Below, in pieces: positions 7,155 through 17,114 of a stretch of 41,207 nucleotides of DNA. Both the position numbers and the translations under genes were made by a program. Numbering within the stretch: position 1 is the stretch's first letter; the number at the start of each line of letters is the position of its first letter. The notes under the pieces are model-generated. The model was not told where the DNA came from. It saw only the letters and a list, made by a program, of their open reading frames with translations, and did not search any database. The stretch comes from Paraburkholderia elongata (GTDB lineage: Bacteria > Pseudomonadota > Gammaproteobacteria > Burkholderiales > Burkholderiaceae): the NCBI RefSeq assembly GCF_013177735.1, contig NZ_WOEZ01000215.1, forward strand, positions 1 to 41,207. Reading direction: 5' to 3'.

Positions 7155-10100
7155 TCACCGGATGGGTGTTACGGACAGGTTCGGCACCAGTCCCAGGAAC
7201 AGGCCGAGCGGGCCGCTCAACTGGCTCCCTAAGGCGAGCGGATCGATCGTGGTGCCTCCAAGCAGGGTCGGCTGCACGACCTCGACTGCACCGATGTCGT
7301 ATCCTGCGCCCTGCGGCCGCCGCGTGCCGAAGATGTCGTGATCCGGCGCACCGGCTGACGTGCCGTTATTGATCGCAGGCGAACCGGCCTTGATCGAGTA
7401 GTTGCCCAGCACTACGTCATAGCCGGCCATGCCCGACGTGAGCGCTTCGTTGAACAGCGACAGTGGTCCGTACGACATGTTGATCCACTGGTTGCCTTCA
7501 TCCGGCGTCGCTGACGGCATCAGGGTGAACAGCGGATTGGGAAGAACCGTATCCGCGATGCCCGGAGGCACCGTGATGCCGATTCCGCCCGCTTCCGGCG
7601 GTACACGCGAGCCGTTGCAGTACTGGTGCACCACCGCCGGATTCATCAGGCTGTTGTGCGCAGTCGCGGGGTAGTCGCCGGCGTCGGTCAGGATCGAGTA
7701 CTTCGGGCTCATCGTCAAAGTCGGTTGACGGTTGCTGGCCGAGGTGTCGCCGAACGCGCCGATGTCCCAATAGACCGCAGTCGGATCGCAATAGCCTGTC
7801 CCCTTGTTTGCCTGATTCAACGACGGATTCAACGTGACCGCGTTCTGCAGGCCCGCGATGTTCGGATTCTTTCCTCCCACGCTGATATAGAACGTGCGGT
7901 TCTGCCAGAACAGATCATTGGTCAGCACCGGGTTCGAGAACGTCGTGCAGTTGGGCAGCCCCGCCGGACATGCCACACTCTTATTGGTGAACGCGGCGAT
8001 GAAGTTCGTCGTGTGGGCCGCGGTCTCCAGTCCAGCCGGCTGGTATTTCGACGTCGTGATCGGGGGGCACGTCGTTTCCGATCCCACCGTCGTACAGTTC
8101 GGCGGCCCAACGTTGGCCTGCGCGGCGGCGGGCGTGTTGAACAGCACGCCTGCGGAAGCCGTCGCGTCGTTGGAGACGACCGTGTTGTTGATGAAGTTCA
8201 CGGCCACCGCATCCTGCAGCGAGACACCGCCTCCCGCCCAACCGGCCACGTTGTTCGCGATGATGTTGTTGATCACGCGAACCGAATACCACGCGCTCGA
8301 GTTGCTGGGGCTGCGTTGCACATCGGTGCCGTTGACGTTCTGCAGCCGCAGGCCACCGCCCTTGCCGCTTTCCGCCGTGTTGCCGACAATCAGATTGCCG
8401 TCGATCACGAGCTTCGGGCCAATGCCATCCGAAAGCTGGGGTGCACAATCGACGTCCGTTGTCGCGTTCTCGCAGAACGTGCCGTCGGGCGGCACGCCCT
8501 GGGCGATCACACCGCCGCCGTAGGTGGGCAGCGTCGGGTTGTTGCTCTGGTTGAACAGCACCCAGTTATGCGAGATGTCGCCGTTATAGCTGAACCCGAA
8601 GTGCGCGACACCACCGCCGTCGCCGCTGCTCATGTTGCCGCAGACCCAGTTGTAGTTGAAGTGATAGTAGTCGGCACCGGTGCAGAAGGTCACGCCGCCC
8701 GCTGACGAAGGCGTGGTCGAGTTGATTTCGTCGCCGTACGAAGCATTCGACGTGACCGCGTTGTTGTGGACGTTCACATGCTGGTTGAACAGGAACGGCA
8801 ACTGCGTGACGCCGTCTCCGGCGATCGTCCCGTCCGGCGTTTCGACCTGGCCCACCGTGATGCCGCCCGTGAGCGTCCCTGCGTTGGCGAAGACACGGTT
8901 GTTCGAGACCTCCGTGTAATGGTTCCAGCCGTGCAGGTAGATCCCGCCACCGCCTTGCGAGCTGTTGGTGAAGCTCATGCCGTCGATACGCGACGGATTG
9001 CACAGGAAGTTGCTCGGGTAGTTCGTGCAATCCGGCGGGTTCGGCTGGAACAGGGTCGGGCCCGTGAGCGGCGTGCAGATGCCGTTCGCGACGCAGTTCG
9101 GGTCGGCGGTGCCCAGCGGCACGTCCTTCACGCCTTTGCCGAGGACGGTAATGGCCGCGCCTTCATACGCGCCCATCAGCGTCGGCTCGATCAGCAGCTC
9201 AGCCAGATTGCCGTTGAGGTTGAAATCCCATCCGGAGGCGGGTTCGAACGGTATCGTATCCACCTTGCGCTGCATCGACGCCGGGCAGGCATTTGGATTG
9301 TTCGGATCGAACGGATTGCTCGCCGAGATCAAACCACCGTTCAATGCGTCGCCAAACAGACAGTTGACCTCCCTGCGCCACGCGTCCATCTTGCCCGACG
9401 GGTGGGTGTTCGCGTTGACGGTCACCGACGTCGCGCCGACACCTTGCAGCCGGACCGGCTTCCACATCAGCAGCATTTCGTTATAGACGCCCGGACCGAC
9501 GACGATCATGTCGCCCGGGGCCGCGTAGTCGATCGCCTTCTGGATCGCATTGCTCGTGGCGTTCTCGCCATTCACGTAGGTCGGCGGCTTACCGCCGATC
9601 GTGACGGTGACCGTATCGATCGAACGCTTGCCGTTGGCGGCCGTGATGACGAGTTCACCGCACATCGCAGCCGGCTGGTTGCGTTGCTGGATCGCGCAGC
9701 TCGACGGCGGGAATACGCCGGGCAAGAACGAAGGCGGTGTCACGACCGTAACCTGAATCTGCTTGTCGGTCCATGAATTCACGAATGCCGGCACGCCTCC
9801 GATCGTCACCGAGCCCTTCTGCGCACCGAATCCATAGTGGCGCGTGATGAACTTCTGGTTGAACGGCGTCTGGGTCGCGCCCGGACCCGTGTAGGCATGG
9901 TTCGGTACCGGCTGGTCGATCAGCGGCGCTTTGATCGTCAGCGTGTGGCCGACGCCGAGCGCGCTGATCCACGGTCCCGCGCCGTTAGTGCCGAACGAGT
10001 CGCCTGTCACGCTGGCGATCGCCGGCGTGAGATCCGGGTACGCGCAGTCAGGCTGGTCGTAGCCTTCCGCGAAGGCCGAGACTGGCACCACCGGCGTATC

Positions 10101-13100
10101 CATGTACTGGGTCTGTCCGGGCATGAACGGAATCTCGTAGCAGAACTGGCTGTACGCCGGGTTGAACAGGGGATCGCGGATCGTCTGGCCGGCATGCGCC
10201 GGATCGGGCATGTCCGGATCGTTCATGCAGGCGACCATCATCGTCGGCGCATAACCGGTCGGGTTCGGCGGGTTGACCTGCCATGTCGAATAATTCAAGC
10301 CGTTGAAGATGCCCCACTGATCCGCATACACGCGGGCCACTTCGTTGCCGGCAAAATCCTTCATCGAAACCGGCACGTTCGGCACCGCGAACTTCTCGCC
10401 GAATTGCGGCGAATACGGATCGAACTCCGAAGAGAAGTCATCCAGCATGAAGCCGGTGTAGTGCGCGGCGACGTGCGTCGAACTGAAGATCCAGAACTTC
10501 GCCTGCACCGTCATCTGGTTCGTCAACGTCACTTCCTTGCGGTCGCACAGGTGCCGCGAGGCGCCCGCGAACGGCGCGACTTCCTGCGAGCCCGGGAACA
10601 GGCTGATGTAATCGGGCACGATGCGCAGCGCACCGACGCAAGGCCAGGAGATTTCGATGGTGCCCGTGTCGCCCTCACCCCGCGAGTACGTGACGGATCC
10701 GAGATTCGTGGTCGGATTCTGCGCATTGTTCTGGTTATAGGTGGAATTCACCGCGGCCTGGTCGGGCAGGATGAAGATGGCGCCGATGCCGCCGAACTGC
10801 TGCGTTACCGGCGCAATGTAGTTGTCGCCGATCAGGATGTTCTTGTCTTCCTCCTTCACCAGTTCGTAGCCCGGCGGCATGATCGCTTCGACCACATACT
10901 TGCCGGCCGGCAGCATCTGCGTACCGTCGCCCGACGGATTGGCCACGCAGATCTTGCAGTTCGTCGAGACAGGCTTGCCGGTCGTCGTATTCCGGCCCGT
11001 CACGCTGGGGAATCTGTACATCCCGTCGTACGGCGCCGGCTGCAGCTGGTTGAACGCGTGCATGCCGTCGTAGCACTTGAACTGGGAATGCGCCGGCAAC
11101 GGAGTCTTGTTCGGGTCGAGCCACTGGGGAGTGTCCTTCAACGTGAAGAAGAACGGATCGGTGGTCTCCTGTCCCGGACAGTTCATGTTCGGGATACCGT
11201 CGGAGCGGAAGCCCTGCGCCCAATCGTCCCAGCTGGCAGTCTTCGTCGTATCCACCAGCGTCAGGCTGGTGGTGCCGTCGGCCGCGGTGCCCTCCTGATA
11301 CAGGTTCACCGTGACATTCGGCACATCAGGCGTCCACTTCGTGTGGACCAGCAGCGAGGGATCGTCGAACGGCCGCGTCGACGCATAGATCACTTCGCCC
11401 CTGATACCGCCGTTTTCCTTCTCCCCAAATTGCGCCTTGCCGAACTCGATAAAGGAACTCTGCCCCGAGAAGCCCTGCCATCCCATCGTGGTCACCCACG
11501 GCGGATCGACTCGGCCGGTCGAAGGGTTCGTACCCGAGCGTTCCTTGCAGTCCGCATCGTTGCAATACACCGCCCCCGGCACCCGCAGGTTCATGCCCGG
11601 GCTCCACGGCAGGTGCGCCGTTGCCGATTCCAGCGTGTTGGCATAGTTGGCGGCAATGGTCGAGCTGCCCCCGCCGGGCGTGCCGTCGGGTGGACCGCCC
11701 GCGTCATACACCACGTGTACGCCCGTCTGCTTGAAGCGGGTCTCGTCGGTGTCGACGACGTACCAGTTGAACAGCGGGAACACTTCGTTGAACGTCGCGT
11801 AGCCATTCGGGTCGGTGTTGTTGAAGTTCGAGTAGCTGCCGTCGCGGAAGCGGACATTGGTTGGAACCAGCGGGACCCCCGGATCGTCCGGCGTCGAGAC
11901 GCCGGTACCGTGCAGGTCCATGAAGGTCCGGGTATAGAGATTCGTGTGCCATTGGAGCACCGAAAGATCCCCGACGTCCACGGTCTGGCCGTTTGCCAGC
12001 TGGACCGCCGTCGCGAGCCCATCGACGATCTGATCGTTCCATTGATCGAAGATCGTAATTCTGAACGTGCCCGCGGGCAGGCCGGTAAAGCTGAACTTTC
12101 CGTCAGCATCGCACTTCGTGAAGGCGATATCTTCTCCGTCCGGATCGCCGACGCTCACATAGCACTGCGTGAAACCCAGCGAGGTGCGCGAGCCGCTGCC
12201 GTAGAGGTTCTCGTTCGGCGGACGGCTGTAGTGCAGGTTCGTCACCCTGCCCTTGAGCCCGTTGGTGCACGTCGTGCTGCCTGCGCAGACGATCGGCAGG
12301 CGGGCATTGATGATTTTCGGATTGGCAAAGCCGATCGCGACGTGAAAGCCCGCCGGTCCGAACTCCTGGAAGTACGCCGGGCCGCCAACCTTGACGAAAG
12401 CGTCGTGGCCCTTCTGTCCGTCCAGCGTGTTCGTCTGCAGCCATTCCTCGCCGCGGCCGATTCTGTCGGCCGCCGGCGTCGCAACAATGCCGTAACGGCC
12501 GGGCATCAGGTTGGCAATGATGGCCTGGCCGACGAGCGGCGACAGCGTCTTGCCATCCGACTCGTATTTCGGACAGGTCGGAATCATGCCGACCATACCA
12601 TCACTGCTGGTGAGCTGTCCGGTAACCGGGTTGAATGTGTCCGCCTGCCGGGATATTGGGCACGCATCAAGCCCCGTCACCGGATCCTTGGTGCCCTGCA
12701 ACGAATTGGACAGCGGCATGTTGAACATGTCGTAACTCATCTGTCCAGTCGGGTCGCCGGTGCCGCCTGCATCGTCCCAGAGCTTGATTTCGAATCCGCC
12801 GAGTCCGGGCTCACGTGCCGTACCGAACGCGTCGGTTCCGCCGCTGACGTCGACTTCTCCGTTGAGCGGGGCGTCGTCCTCGAAGACGAACACCGAGACC
12901 TTCGCTGTCGGGACCGGCGTTTCTTGCACCAGCACACTGACGGTTTTCTGTCCGGCTGCGATTGGCGCGCCGCCCATGGTATGGCCGCATTTGCCCGTGC
13001 CCGGCGCAAAATCCGCGGTTGTCGGGCAGTCCGTGGCGATATCGAACTGTCTCGTCGGCCCGCTGACCGGCTGCGGACTGCCCCCGCCATTCGCAAAGGT

Positions 13101-15434
13101 GTTACCCGCATCGCCCGGCAAGACCGAGATGTAGTAGTGCTTGGTCGGATCGAGCGACACCTGGCCAGGATCGACCGGCGTCTGTTGCGCAGAGCTCGTG
13201 CGGCACACGCCGTTGCCGATGTCGCACACGGCCGGCAAGTGGGATTTGGTCCCAGGGTCGTACACGGTCTGCCCCGACTCGCAGGCGACTTTGCCGACAC
13301 AGCCTGCTGCCACCACCGGCATATAGCTGGTGTGGAAGTTTGCGCCGAGACTGGGAACCGGCAGCGGCGGACACGTCGTTGGACGCGTTGACGCGGTCGT
13401 CTGGCATGCAGGATCGATCTGGAAGGTGCGGTCTTCCTCGATGATCCAGCGGTAGTCGGTGAGCTGAACCGGCGTCTTGCCCGGCGCTGTGCTTGGCGCG
13501 TCCAGCACCTTGACGATGAGTCCGCTACCGCCCTTGAAGGTCACCGTCACGGTCGCGGCAGCACTCGACGTGCCCTGCGAATTCTTTGCCGTGTACTGGA
13601 AAATCAGGTTGGCATTGGTGCTGCCGACAGGCGCCGCCGTCGGTGTGGCGGTGAACGATCCGTCCGCATTCAGCGTGACGCTTCCGCCGGTCACAGCACC
13701 CGAAAGCGCCGCGGTGAGCGGCAGCCCGGCCGGATCACTGGCATTGGCCAGCACGCCGGGAGCGCCGATCTGCAACTGCGACGCGATGTTGCTGGTGTAA
13801 CTGCCGTTGTTGGCCACCGGCGCGCCAGACAGACAGCCGCTGGCGGTCGTGCACTGCGCCAGGTTGACGGTGGTGCAGAGCGGTCCGCTGGTGGCGCCGT
13901 TACCGCAATAGGTGAAGGAGTCTGAGAGAACGTTCTGCCCCGGTACATAGGTAAACGTACCGTTAGGATTCAAGGTGAGTGAGCTGCCGAGGCCCGTTGG
14001 CCCTGTCAGGACTTTCACCCCGTACACGCCGACGTCATTTGCGATCACGCCCTTGGCCGGGTCTGAAACGGTCAACGTGTTGCCCGCCACCAGGAAGTAC
14101 TTGTCGGGATTGGCGATCCCATTCTGATTGGCCGCCCCCGCCGTCGGCAGTGCGCCGCCATTGACGCTGACATACGCCTGCATCCCGCCGTCGCGCTGAT
14201 TGTTGGTCGACAGGCTCAGTTCGCGGTCAAACACCGGCAGCGCCGTTGCGCCCGCAGCTGGTGCGTTCATCAGCACGTCGTAGGTTTTGCCGGCCGCCAG
14301 AAACACTTCCGACTGGATCCGCGCACTGCCGGGCAATACGTTGCCGTCCTCCGCGATCAGCGAGAAACCGGAAACAGCAGGATTGCCGGTTTGCGCACCG
14401 ACTACCGACGGAACGTGCATCCGCAGCCCCGCGTTCACGAAACGCAGGAGCACCTGGCCCGTCGCTGCCGGAGCGGACGCGGCAAACGACGACCCGCCGG
14501 CATTGGTCCGGTCGAAGGCGACACCGTTGATCAGGTAGTAGCGCGGATCGTAATTCACCGTCGGCGGATAGCAGGTGCCGAACGACGTCGATTTCGAATC
14601 GCCGCAGCCGCCGGGCTGACCCGACCACACCTTGGTTTCGCTAAAGCCTTGCATCGTCACCGCCGCTGCGACCGCGGTGTTTTGCACGGGATCGATTTCG
14701 CTCAGCACGAGCGGCACGTCCGCGTCATAGCAGACATTCGGATAAGCCTGGTACGTCTGCGACGCCACCGGGCAGGTCACGCTGCCGCCGACCGGGGTCT
14801 TCACCACCAGCACGCCGTAAAGCCCCATCGGCCCCTGGATCGACGGATGCGTTCCCGACTCGATCAGATAGGTACCAGGGCTGAGGTTGGTGCTGCTCCA
14901 GATCAGCTGCGTTGTCTGGCTTGTCGCCACCTCGGTCGCAAACGACTGGACACGCGGGGCCTGCGCGGGCGGCGTGAACGACGCGCCGGTCGGGGCGGTC
15001 GCGGTGACGGCAATCGGCCAGGTGGTCGTGGTTTGCGTCGGATGCGGGGGACTCGGCATCGTCGTCGCCGTCGTCCCCAGACCGCCACCCAGTTGTCCCA
15101 CGATCACGAGCGAGGTCGGCACGGCGCCCGGCAGGTTATTGGTGAGATTGATCGTCAGCGGTTGTCCGTACGGCACGGTAATCACCACCGGCGACCAGTT
15201 CGCGCCGGCGCCCGGATTCGCCGCCGCGCAGGTGGCCGGCAACGTCGCGGCCGCCGAGCAGCTGTAGCCCCACATCGGCACAGACTGTCCGTCGGGCAAC
15301 GTGGCAATGGTGGCCTTCGCTGTCAGATTGACGACCTGGGCGAAAGAGACGCCACTGGCCGTCAGCAGAATGGACGCTGCGACACCTGCCTTGAGCAAGT
15401 CGAAGAGCGTCGCCCTAAAGTTGGTGGATCTCAT
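7155..15434 (-). CDS. Giant secreted multidomain protein (degenerate cupredoxins, Ig/SdrD-like repeats, beta-helix)
   Basis: A 2759-residue protein with a signal peptide (to about residue 33). Residues about 34-430 resemble the second oxidase subunit (shared MWGYSC, TNNLP and YYLING segments) as cupredoxin-like domains, but the copper ligands are gone: GTYLIESGTH stands where a copper motif would be. Two bacterial Ig/cadherin-like domains follow (about 438-640), then SdrD B-like and carboxypeptidase-regulatory-like beta domains (about 848-1600; FSFTGLPAGTFRITIFD is typical), an IPT/TIG-like domain (about 1805-1930), and a right-handed parallel beta-helix with many INN.V/ISHNWV turns to the C-terminal YDIGAVEV signature (about residue 2715). 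GGGGAGAAA precedes the start. No sorting or autotransporter domain is seen. It is probably an extracellular scaffold for the oxidase. Confidence 0.8.
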   Translation of the reverse strand: MRSTNFRATLFDLLKAGVAASILLTASGVSFAQVVNLTAKATIATLPDGQSVPMWGYSCSAAATLPATCAAANPGAGANWSPVVITVPYGQPLTINLTNNLPGAVPTSLVIVGQLGGGLGTTATTMPSPPHPTQTTTTWPIAVTATAPTGASFTPPAQAPRVQSFATEVATSQTTQLIWSSTNLSPGTYLIESGTHPSIQGPMGLYGVLVVKTPVGGSVTCPVASQTYQAYPNVCYDADVPLVLSEIDPVQNTAVAAAVTMQGFSETKVWSGQPGGCGDSKSTSFGTCYPPTVNYDPRYYLINGVAFDRTNAGGSSFAASAPAATGQVLLRFVNAGLRMHVPSVVGAQTGNPAVSGFSLIAEDGNVLPGSARIQSEVFLAAGKTYDVLMNAPAAGATALPVFDRELSLSTNNQRDGGMQAYVSVNGGALPTAGAANQNGIANPDKYFLVAGNTLTVSDPAKGVIANDVGVYGVKVLTGPTGLGSSLTLNPNGTFTYVPGQNVLSDSFTYCGNGATSGPLCTTVNLAQCTTASGCLSGAPVANNGSYTSNIASQLQIGAPGVLANASDPAGLPLTAALSGAVTGGSVTLNADGSFTATPTAAPVGSTNANLIFQYTAKNSQGTSSAAATVTVTFKGGSGLIVKVLDAPSTAPGKTPVQLTDYRWIIEEDRTFQIDPACQTTASTRPTTCPPLPVPSLGANFHTSYMPVVAAGCVGKVACESGQTVYDPGTKSHLPAVCDIGNGVCRTSSAQQTPVDPGQVSLDPTKHYYISVLPGDAGNTFANGGGSPQPVSGPTRQFDIATDCPTTADFAPGTGKCGHTMGGAPIAAGQKTVSVLVQETPVPTAKVSVFVFEDDAPLNGEVDVSGGTDAFGTAREPGLGGFEIKLWDDAGGTGDPTGQMSYDMFNMPLSNSLQGTKDPVTGLDACPISRQADTFNPVTGQLTSSDGMVGMIPTCPKYESDGKTLSPLVGQAIIANLMPGRYGIVATPAADRIGRGEEWLQTNTLDGQKGHDAFVKVGGPAYFQEFGPAGFHVAIGFANPKIINARLPIVCAGSTTCTNGLKGRVTNLHYSRPPNENLYGSGSRTSLGFTQCYVSVGDPDGEDIAFTKCDADGKFSFTGLPAGTFRITIFDQWNDQIVDGLATAVQLANGQTVDVGDLSVLQWHTNLYTRTFMDLHGTGVSTPDDPGVPLVPTNVRFRDGSYSNFNNTDPNGYATFNEVFPLFNWYVVDTDETRFKQTGVHVVYDAGGPPDGTPGGGSSTIAANYANTLESATAHLPWSPGMNLRVPGAVYCNDADCKERSGTNPSTGRVDPPWVTTMGWQGFSGQSSFIEFGKAQFGEKENGGIRGEVIYASTRPFDDPSLLVHTKWTPDVPNVTVNLYQEGTAADGTTSLTLVDTTKTASWDDWAQGFRSDGIPNMNCPGQETTDPFFFTLKDTPQWLDPNKTPLPAHSQFKCYDGMHAFNQLQPAPYDGMYRFPSVTGRNTTTGKPVSTNCKICVANPSGDGTQMLPAGKYVVEAIMPPGYELVKEEDKNILIGDNYIAPVTQQFGGIGAIFILPDQAAVNSTYNQNNAQNPTTNLGSVTYSRGEGDTGTIEISWPCVGALRIVPDYISLFPGSQEVAPFAGASRHLCDRKEVTLTNQMTVQAKFWIFSSTHVAAHYTGFMLDDFSSEFDPYSPQFGEKFAVPNVPVSMKDFAGNEVARVYADQWGIFNGLNYSTWQVNPPNPTGYAPTMMVACMNDPDMPDPAHAGQTIRDPLFNPAYSQFCYEIPFMPGQTQYMDTPVVPVSAFAEGYDQPDCAYPDLTPAIASVTGDSFGTNGAGPWISALGVGHTLTIKAPLIDQPVPNHAYTGPGATQTPFNQKFITRHYGFGAQKGSVTIGGVPAFVNSWTDKQIQVTVVTPPSFLPGVFPPSSCAIQQRNQPAAMCGELVITAANGKRSIDTVTVTIGGKPPTYVNGENATSNAIQKAIDYAAPGDMIVVGPGVYNEMLLMWKPVRLQGVGATSVTVNANTHPSGKMDAWRREVNCLFGDALNGGLISASNPFDPNNPNACPASMQRKVDTIPFEPASGWDFNLNGNLAELLIEPTLMGAYEGAAITVLGKGVKDVPLGTADPNCVANGICTPLTGPTLFQPNPPDCTNYPSNFLCNPSRIDGMSFTNSSQGGGGIYLHGWNHYTEVSNNRVFANAGTLTGGITVGQVETPDGTIAGDGVTQLPFLFNQHVNVHNNAVTSNASYGDEINSTTPSSAGGVTFCTGADYYHFNYNWVCGNMSSGDGGGVAHFGFSYNGDISHNWVLFNQSNNPTLPTYGGGVIAQGVPPDGTFCENATTDVDCAPQLSDGIGPKLVIDGNLIVGNTAESGKGGGLRLQNVNGTDVQRSPSNSSAWYSVRVINNIIANNVAGWAGGGVSLQDAVAVNFINNTVVSNDATASAGVLFNTPAAAQANVGPPNCTTVGSETTCPPITTSKYQPAGLETAAHTTNFIAAFTNKSVACPAGLPNCTTFSNPVLTNDLFWQNRTFYISVGGKNPNIAGLQNAVTLNPSLNQANKGTGYCDPTAVYWDIGAFGDTSASNRQPTLTMSPKYSILTDAGDYPATAHNSLMNPAVVHQYCNGSRVPPEAGGIGITVPPGIADTVLPNPLFTLMPSATPDEGNQWINMSYGPLSLFNEALTSGMAGYDVVLGNYSIKAGSPAINNGTSAGAPDHDIFGTRRPQGAGYDIGAVEVVQPTLLGGTTIDPLALGSQLSGPLGLFLGLVPNLSVTPIR

Positions 15435-15451
15435 CGCGTTTCTCCCCGCCT

Positions 15452-17104
15452 CTAATTGGATTCGTCAATCAGGAATGCTTGTGGATCGACGAGCATCATC
15501 ATCATCATTCCGCCAGGGAAGATGTTGTTCGTGGTGATCTCGCGCTCGTTATGCGAGTGCCACATGAATGCAAAACCTGCCTCTGATGCCGGTGGATTCG
15601 CGATTGTCCCGCTCGGCGGCGTGGTCCCGGTTGGGGCGGTGGCGCGGATGGTCGCGTCCGGCCCGAGATAAGGACTGCCGCCGTACCAGAAGCCGTTCGT
15701 CAGCACGTGCGAGTCCGGCAGCGTGACCGGCCCGCCGCTAGCGACGTTGCCGAACGGATGCGTTTCGAGCGCCTTGCCGTGATCGGCGCACCACTCGTAG
15801 TAGTTCGGCGCGTGCGGGTCGGCCGTGTAGTAGCCGTTCACGTCCGGGATGCAGACGACCGGCTTGCCAAGGTAAGCCGCGAATTGCGGAGCGGTGTCGG
15901 TGTACACGTCCCCGGGCTTATGCCCGTAGACATCCCAGTTCAGGCCCCTGCCCGTCCAGTAGAAAATTCCGTCCATCGCGAGGCCCGGCGTCGTGGTCGT
16001 CGTGAACAGCAGCGGTCCGGCCACCTTGGTCGGGTCCGTCTTGCTGAGCAGCATGTTTCCATCGCGCGCCAGCACCCGCACGTGATTGCCGTGCTCGTGG
16101 AACGGATGCTGCCAGCGGCCGGTGCCGATGATCCGCAACAGCACCAGTTCCCCCGGGTGCATGTGCGGATTGCCGTTGTAGGGCTGATGCGGATACTGCA
16201 CCGCGTAGTTCGGGTCCATGTCGTCCGGCATCGAGCGGCCGTTGACCATGAAATAGGCCGGGTGATAGGGCTCCGTCTCGACGGTCATGCAGCCGTTCGG
16301 CGCCGTGCACGCGTTCGCCGCCTGCTGTTCCGCCTGCGCATGGATGCGCGGATCCATTTCGGAGAACTGGAACAGATACTCGCGGTCGTAGCAGGCCGCG
16401 CTGTGGTTATAGGCCGCGCCGGCATTGCGGAAGTCCGTTTGCCCATCCGGCAGCGTCGCCGCGACCGCACGGCAACCAGTAGGTACCGCAACCGTGCCGG
16501 GCGAGGAGGTCGGCAAGACGATGATCGCGCCGAACAGTCCCATCTCGACCTGCAGATCGCCCTGCGTGCCGCTGTAGTAGGCATGCGTGCCAGCGGTCGC
16601 CGCGACGAAGCTATACGTTACCGTGCTGCCGGGGGCCGCCTCGCGCGTCAGCAATCCCGGCGAGCCGGTGAGCGCGGCAGGACAGGTCCCGTCGGGGTTC
16701 AGCACTGCGGCGCAGACCTGGAATCCGGGAAAGAGGATCGACGTGTTGCCCGCCGCCGCAGGCAGGTTATTCGTGAGCGTCACCGTGACGACGTCGCCCT
16801 GCTTCACGATCAGCGTCGGACCGGGAATCTGCATGCTCGGACAGTTCGCGCCCGCGATCGTGGACGGCGAAAAGCCGGCCGGCGCCGTGCGGCATCCATA
16901 GCCCCACGAATAAATGCTCGCGCCGTCGGGCTGGGTGATGCGGTTCGCCTCGGCACTCAGGTCGAAGTGCGTCCCCGTGATGCCGGGCGCGGCGGCTTGC
17001 GCGTGCATGCAGACGAGCGTGGCGAACATCGCCGCGCCGACTCGCGCGAGCCGTCCAAGCTGCGCGAGCGCCCCGCGCCATGTGTGGTGAGTAATGTGGG
17101 CCAC
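15452..17104 (-). CDS. Multicopper oxidase subunit 2 (trinuclear-site histidines, no type-1 Cys)
   Basis: A 550-residue exported protein with cupredoxin folds. The first cupredoxin region (about 40-180) has lost its copper motif (GTHAYYSGTQ). The last has HPFHEHGNH (residues 333-341) and WHSHNERE (from W515), giving His336, His338, His516 and His518 as trinuclear-site ligands. In complete oxidases the second motif is HCH with the type-1 Cys; here that position is Ser517, so no type-1 site can form. Four Met in a row (MMMMML) follow. The start is a GTG at 17104: GGAG inside the upstream stop region sits at proper spacing, and the gap to the preceding gene is 10 bases. It pairs with the gene upstream, which has the missing copper site. 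Confidence 0.8.
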   Translation of the reverse strand: MAHITHHTWRGALAQLGRLARVGAAMFATLVCMHAQAAAPGITGTHFDLSAEANRITQPDGASIYSWGYGCRTAPAGFSPSTIAGANCPSMQIPGPTLIVKQGDVVTVTLTNNLPAAAGNTSILFPGFQVCAAVLNPDGTCPAALTGSPGLLTREAAPGSTVTYSFVAATAGTHAYYSGTQGDLQVEMGLFGAIIVLPTSSPGTVAVPTGCRAVAATLPDGQTDFRNAGAAYNHSAACYDREYLFQFSEMDPRIHAQAEQQAANACTAPNGCMTVETEPYHPAYFMVNGRSMPDDMDPNYAVQYPHQPYNGNPHMHPGELVLLRIIGTGRWQHPFHEHGNHVRVLARDGNMLLSKTDPTKVAGPLLFTTTTTPGLAMDGIFYWTGRGLNWDVYGHKPGDVYTDTAPQFAAYLGKPVVCIPDVNGYYTADPHAPNYYEWCADHGKALETHPFGNVASGGPVTLPDSHVLTNGFWYGGSPYLGPDATIRATAPTGTTPPSGTIANPPASEAGFAFMWHSHNEREITTNNIFPGGMMMMMLVDPQAFLIDESN

Positions 17105-17114
17105 GGCTCTTCTC

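Noticed and set aside
9837..13391. Very long plus-strand open frame (about 1180 codons) opposite the giant gene
   Set aside because: It is very rich in Arg, Val, Asp and His with no domain, as expected for the antisense of a GC-rich gene; the minus strand has a signal peptide, ribosome site and clear domains.
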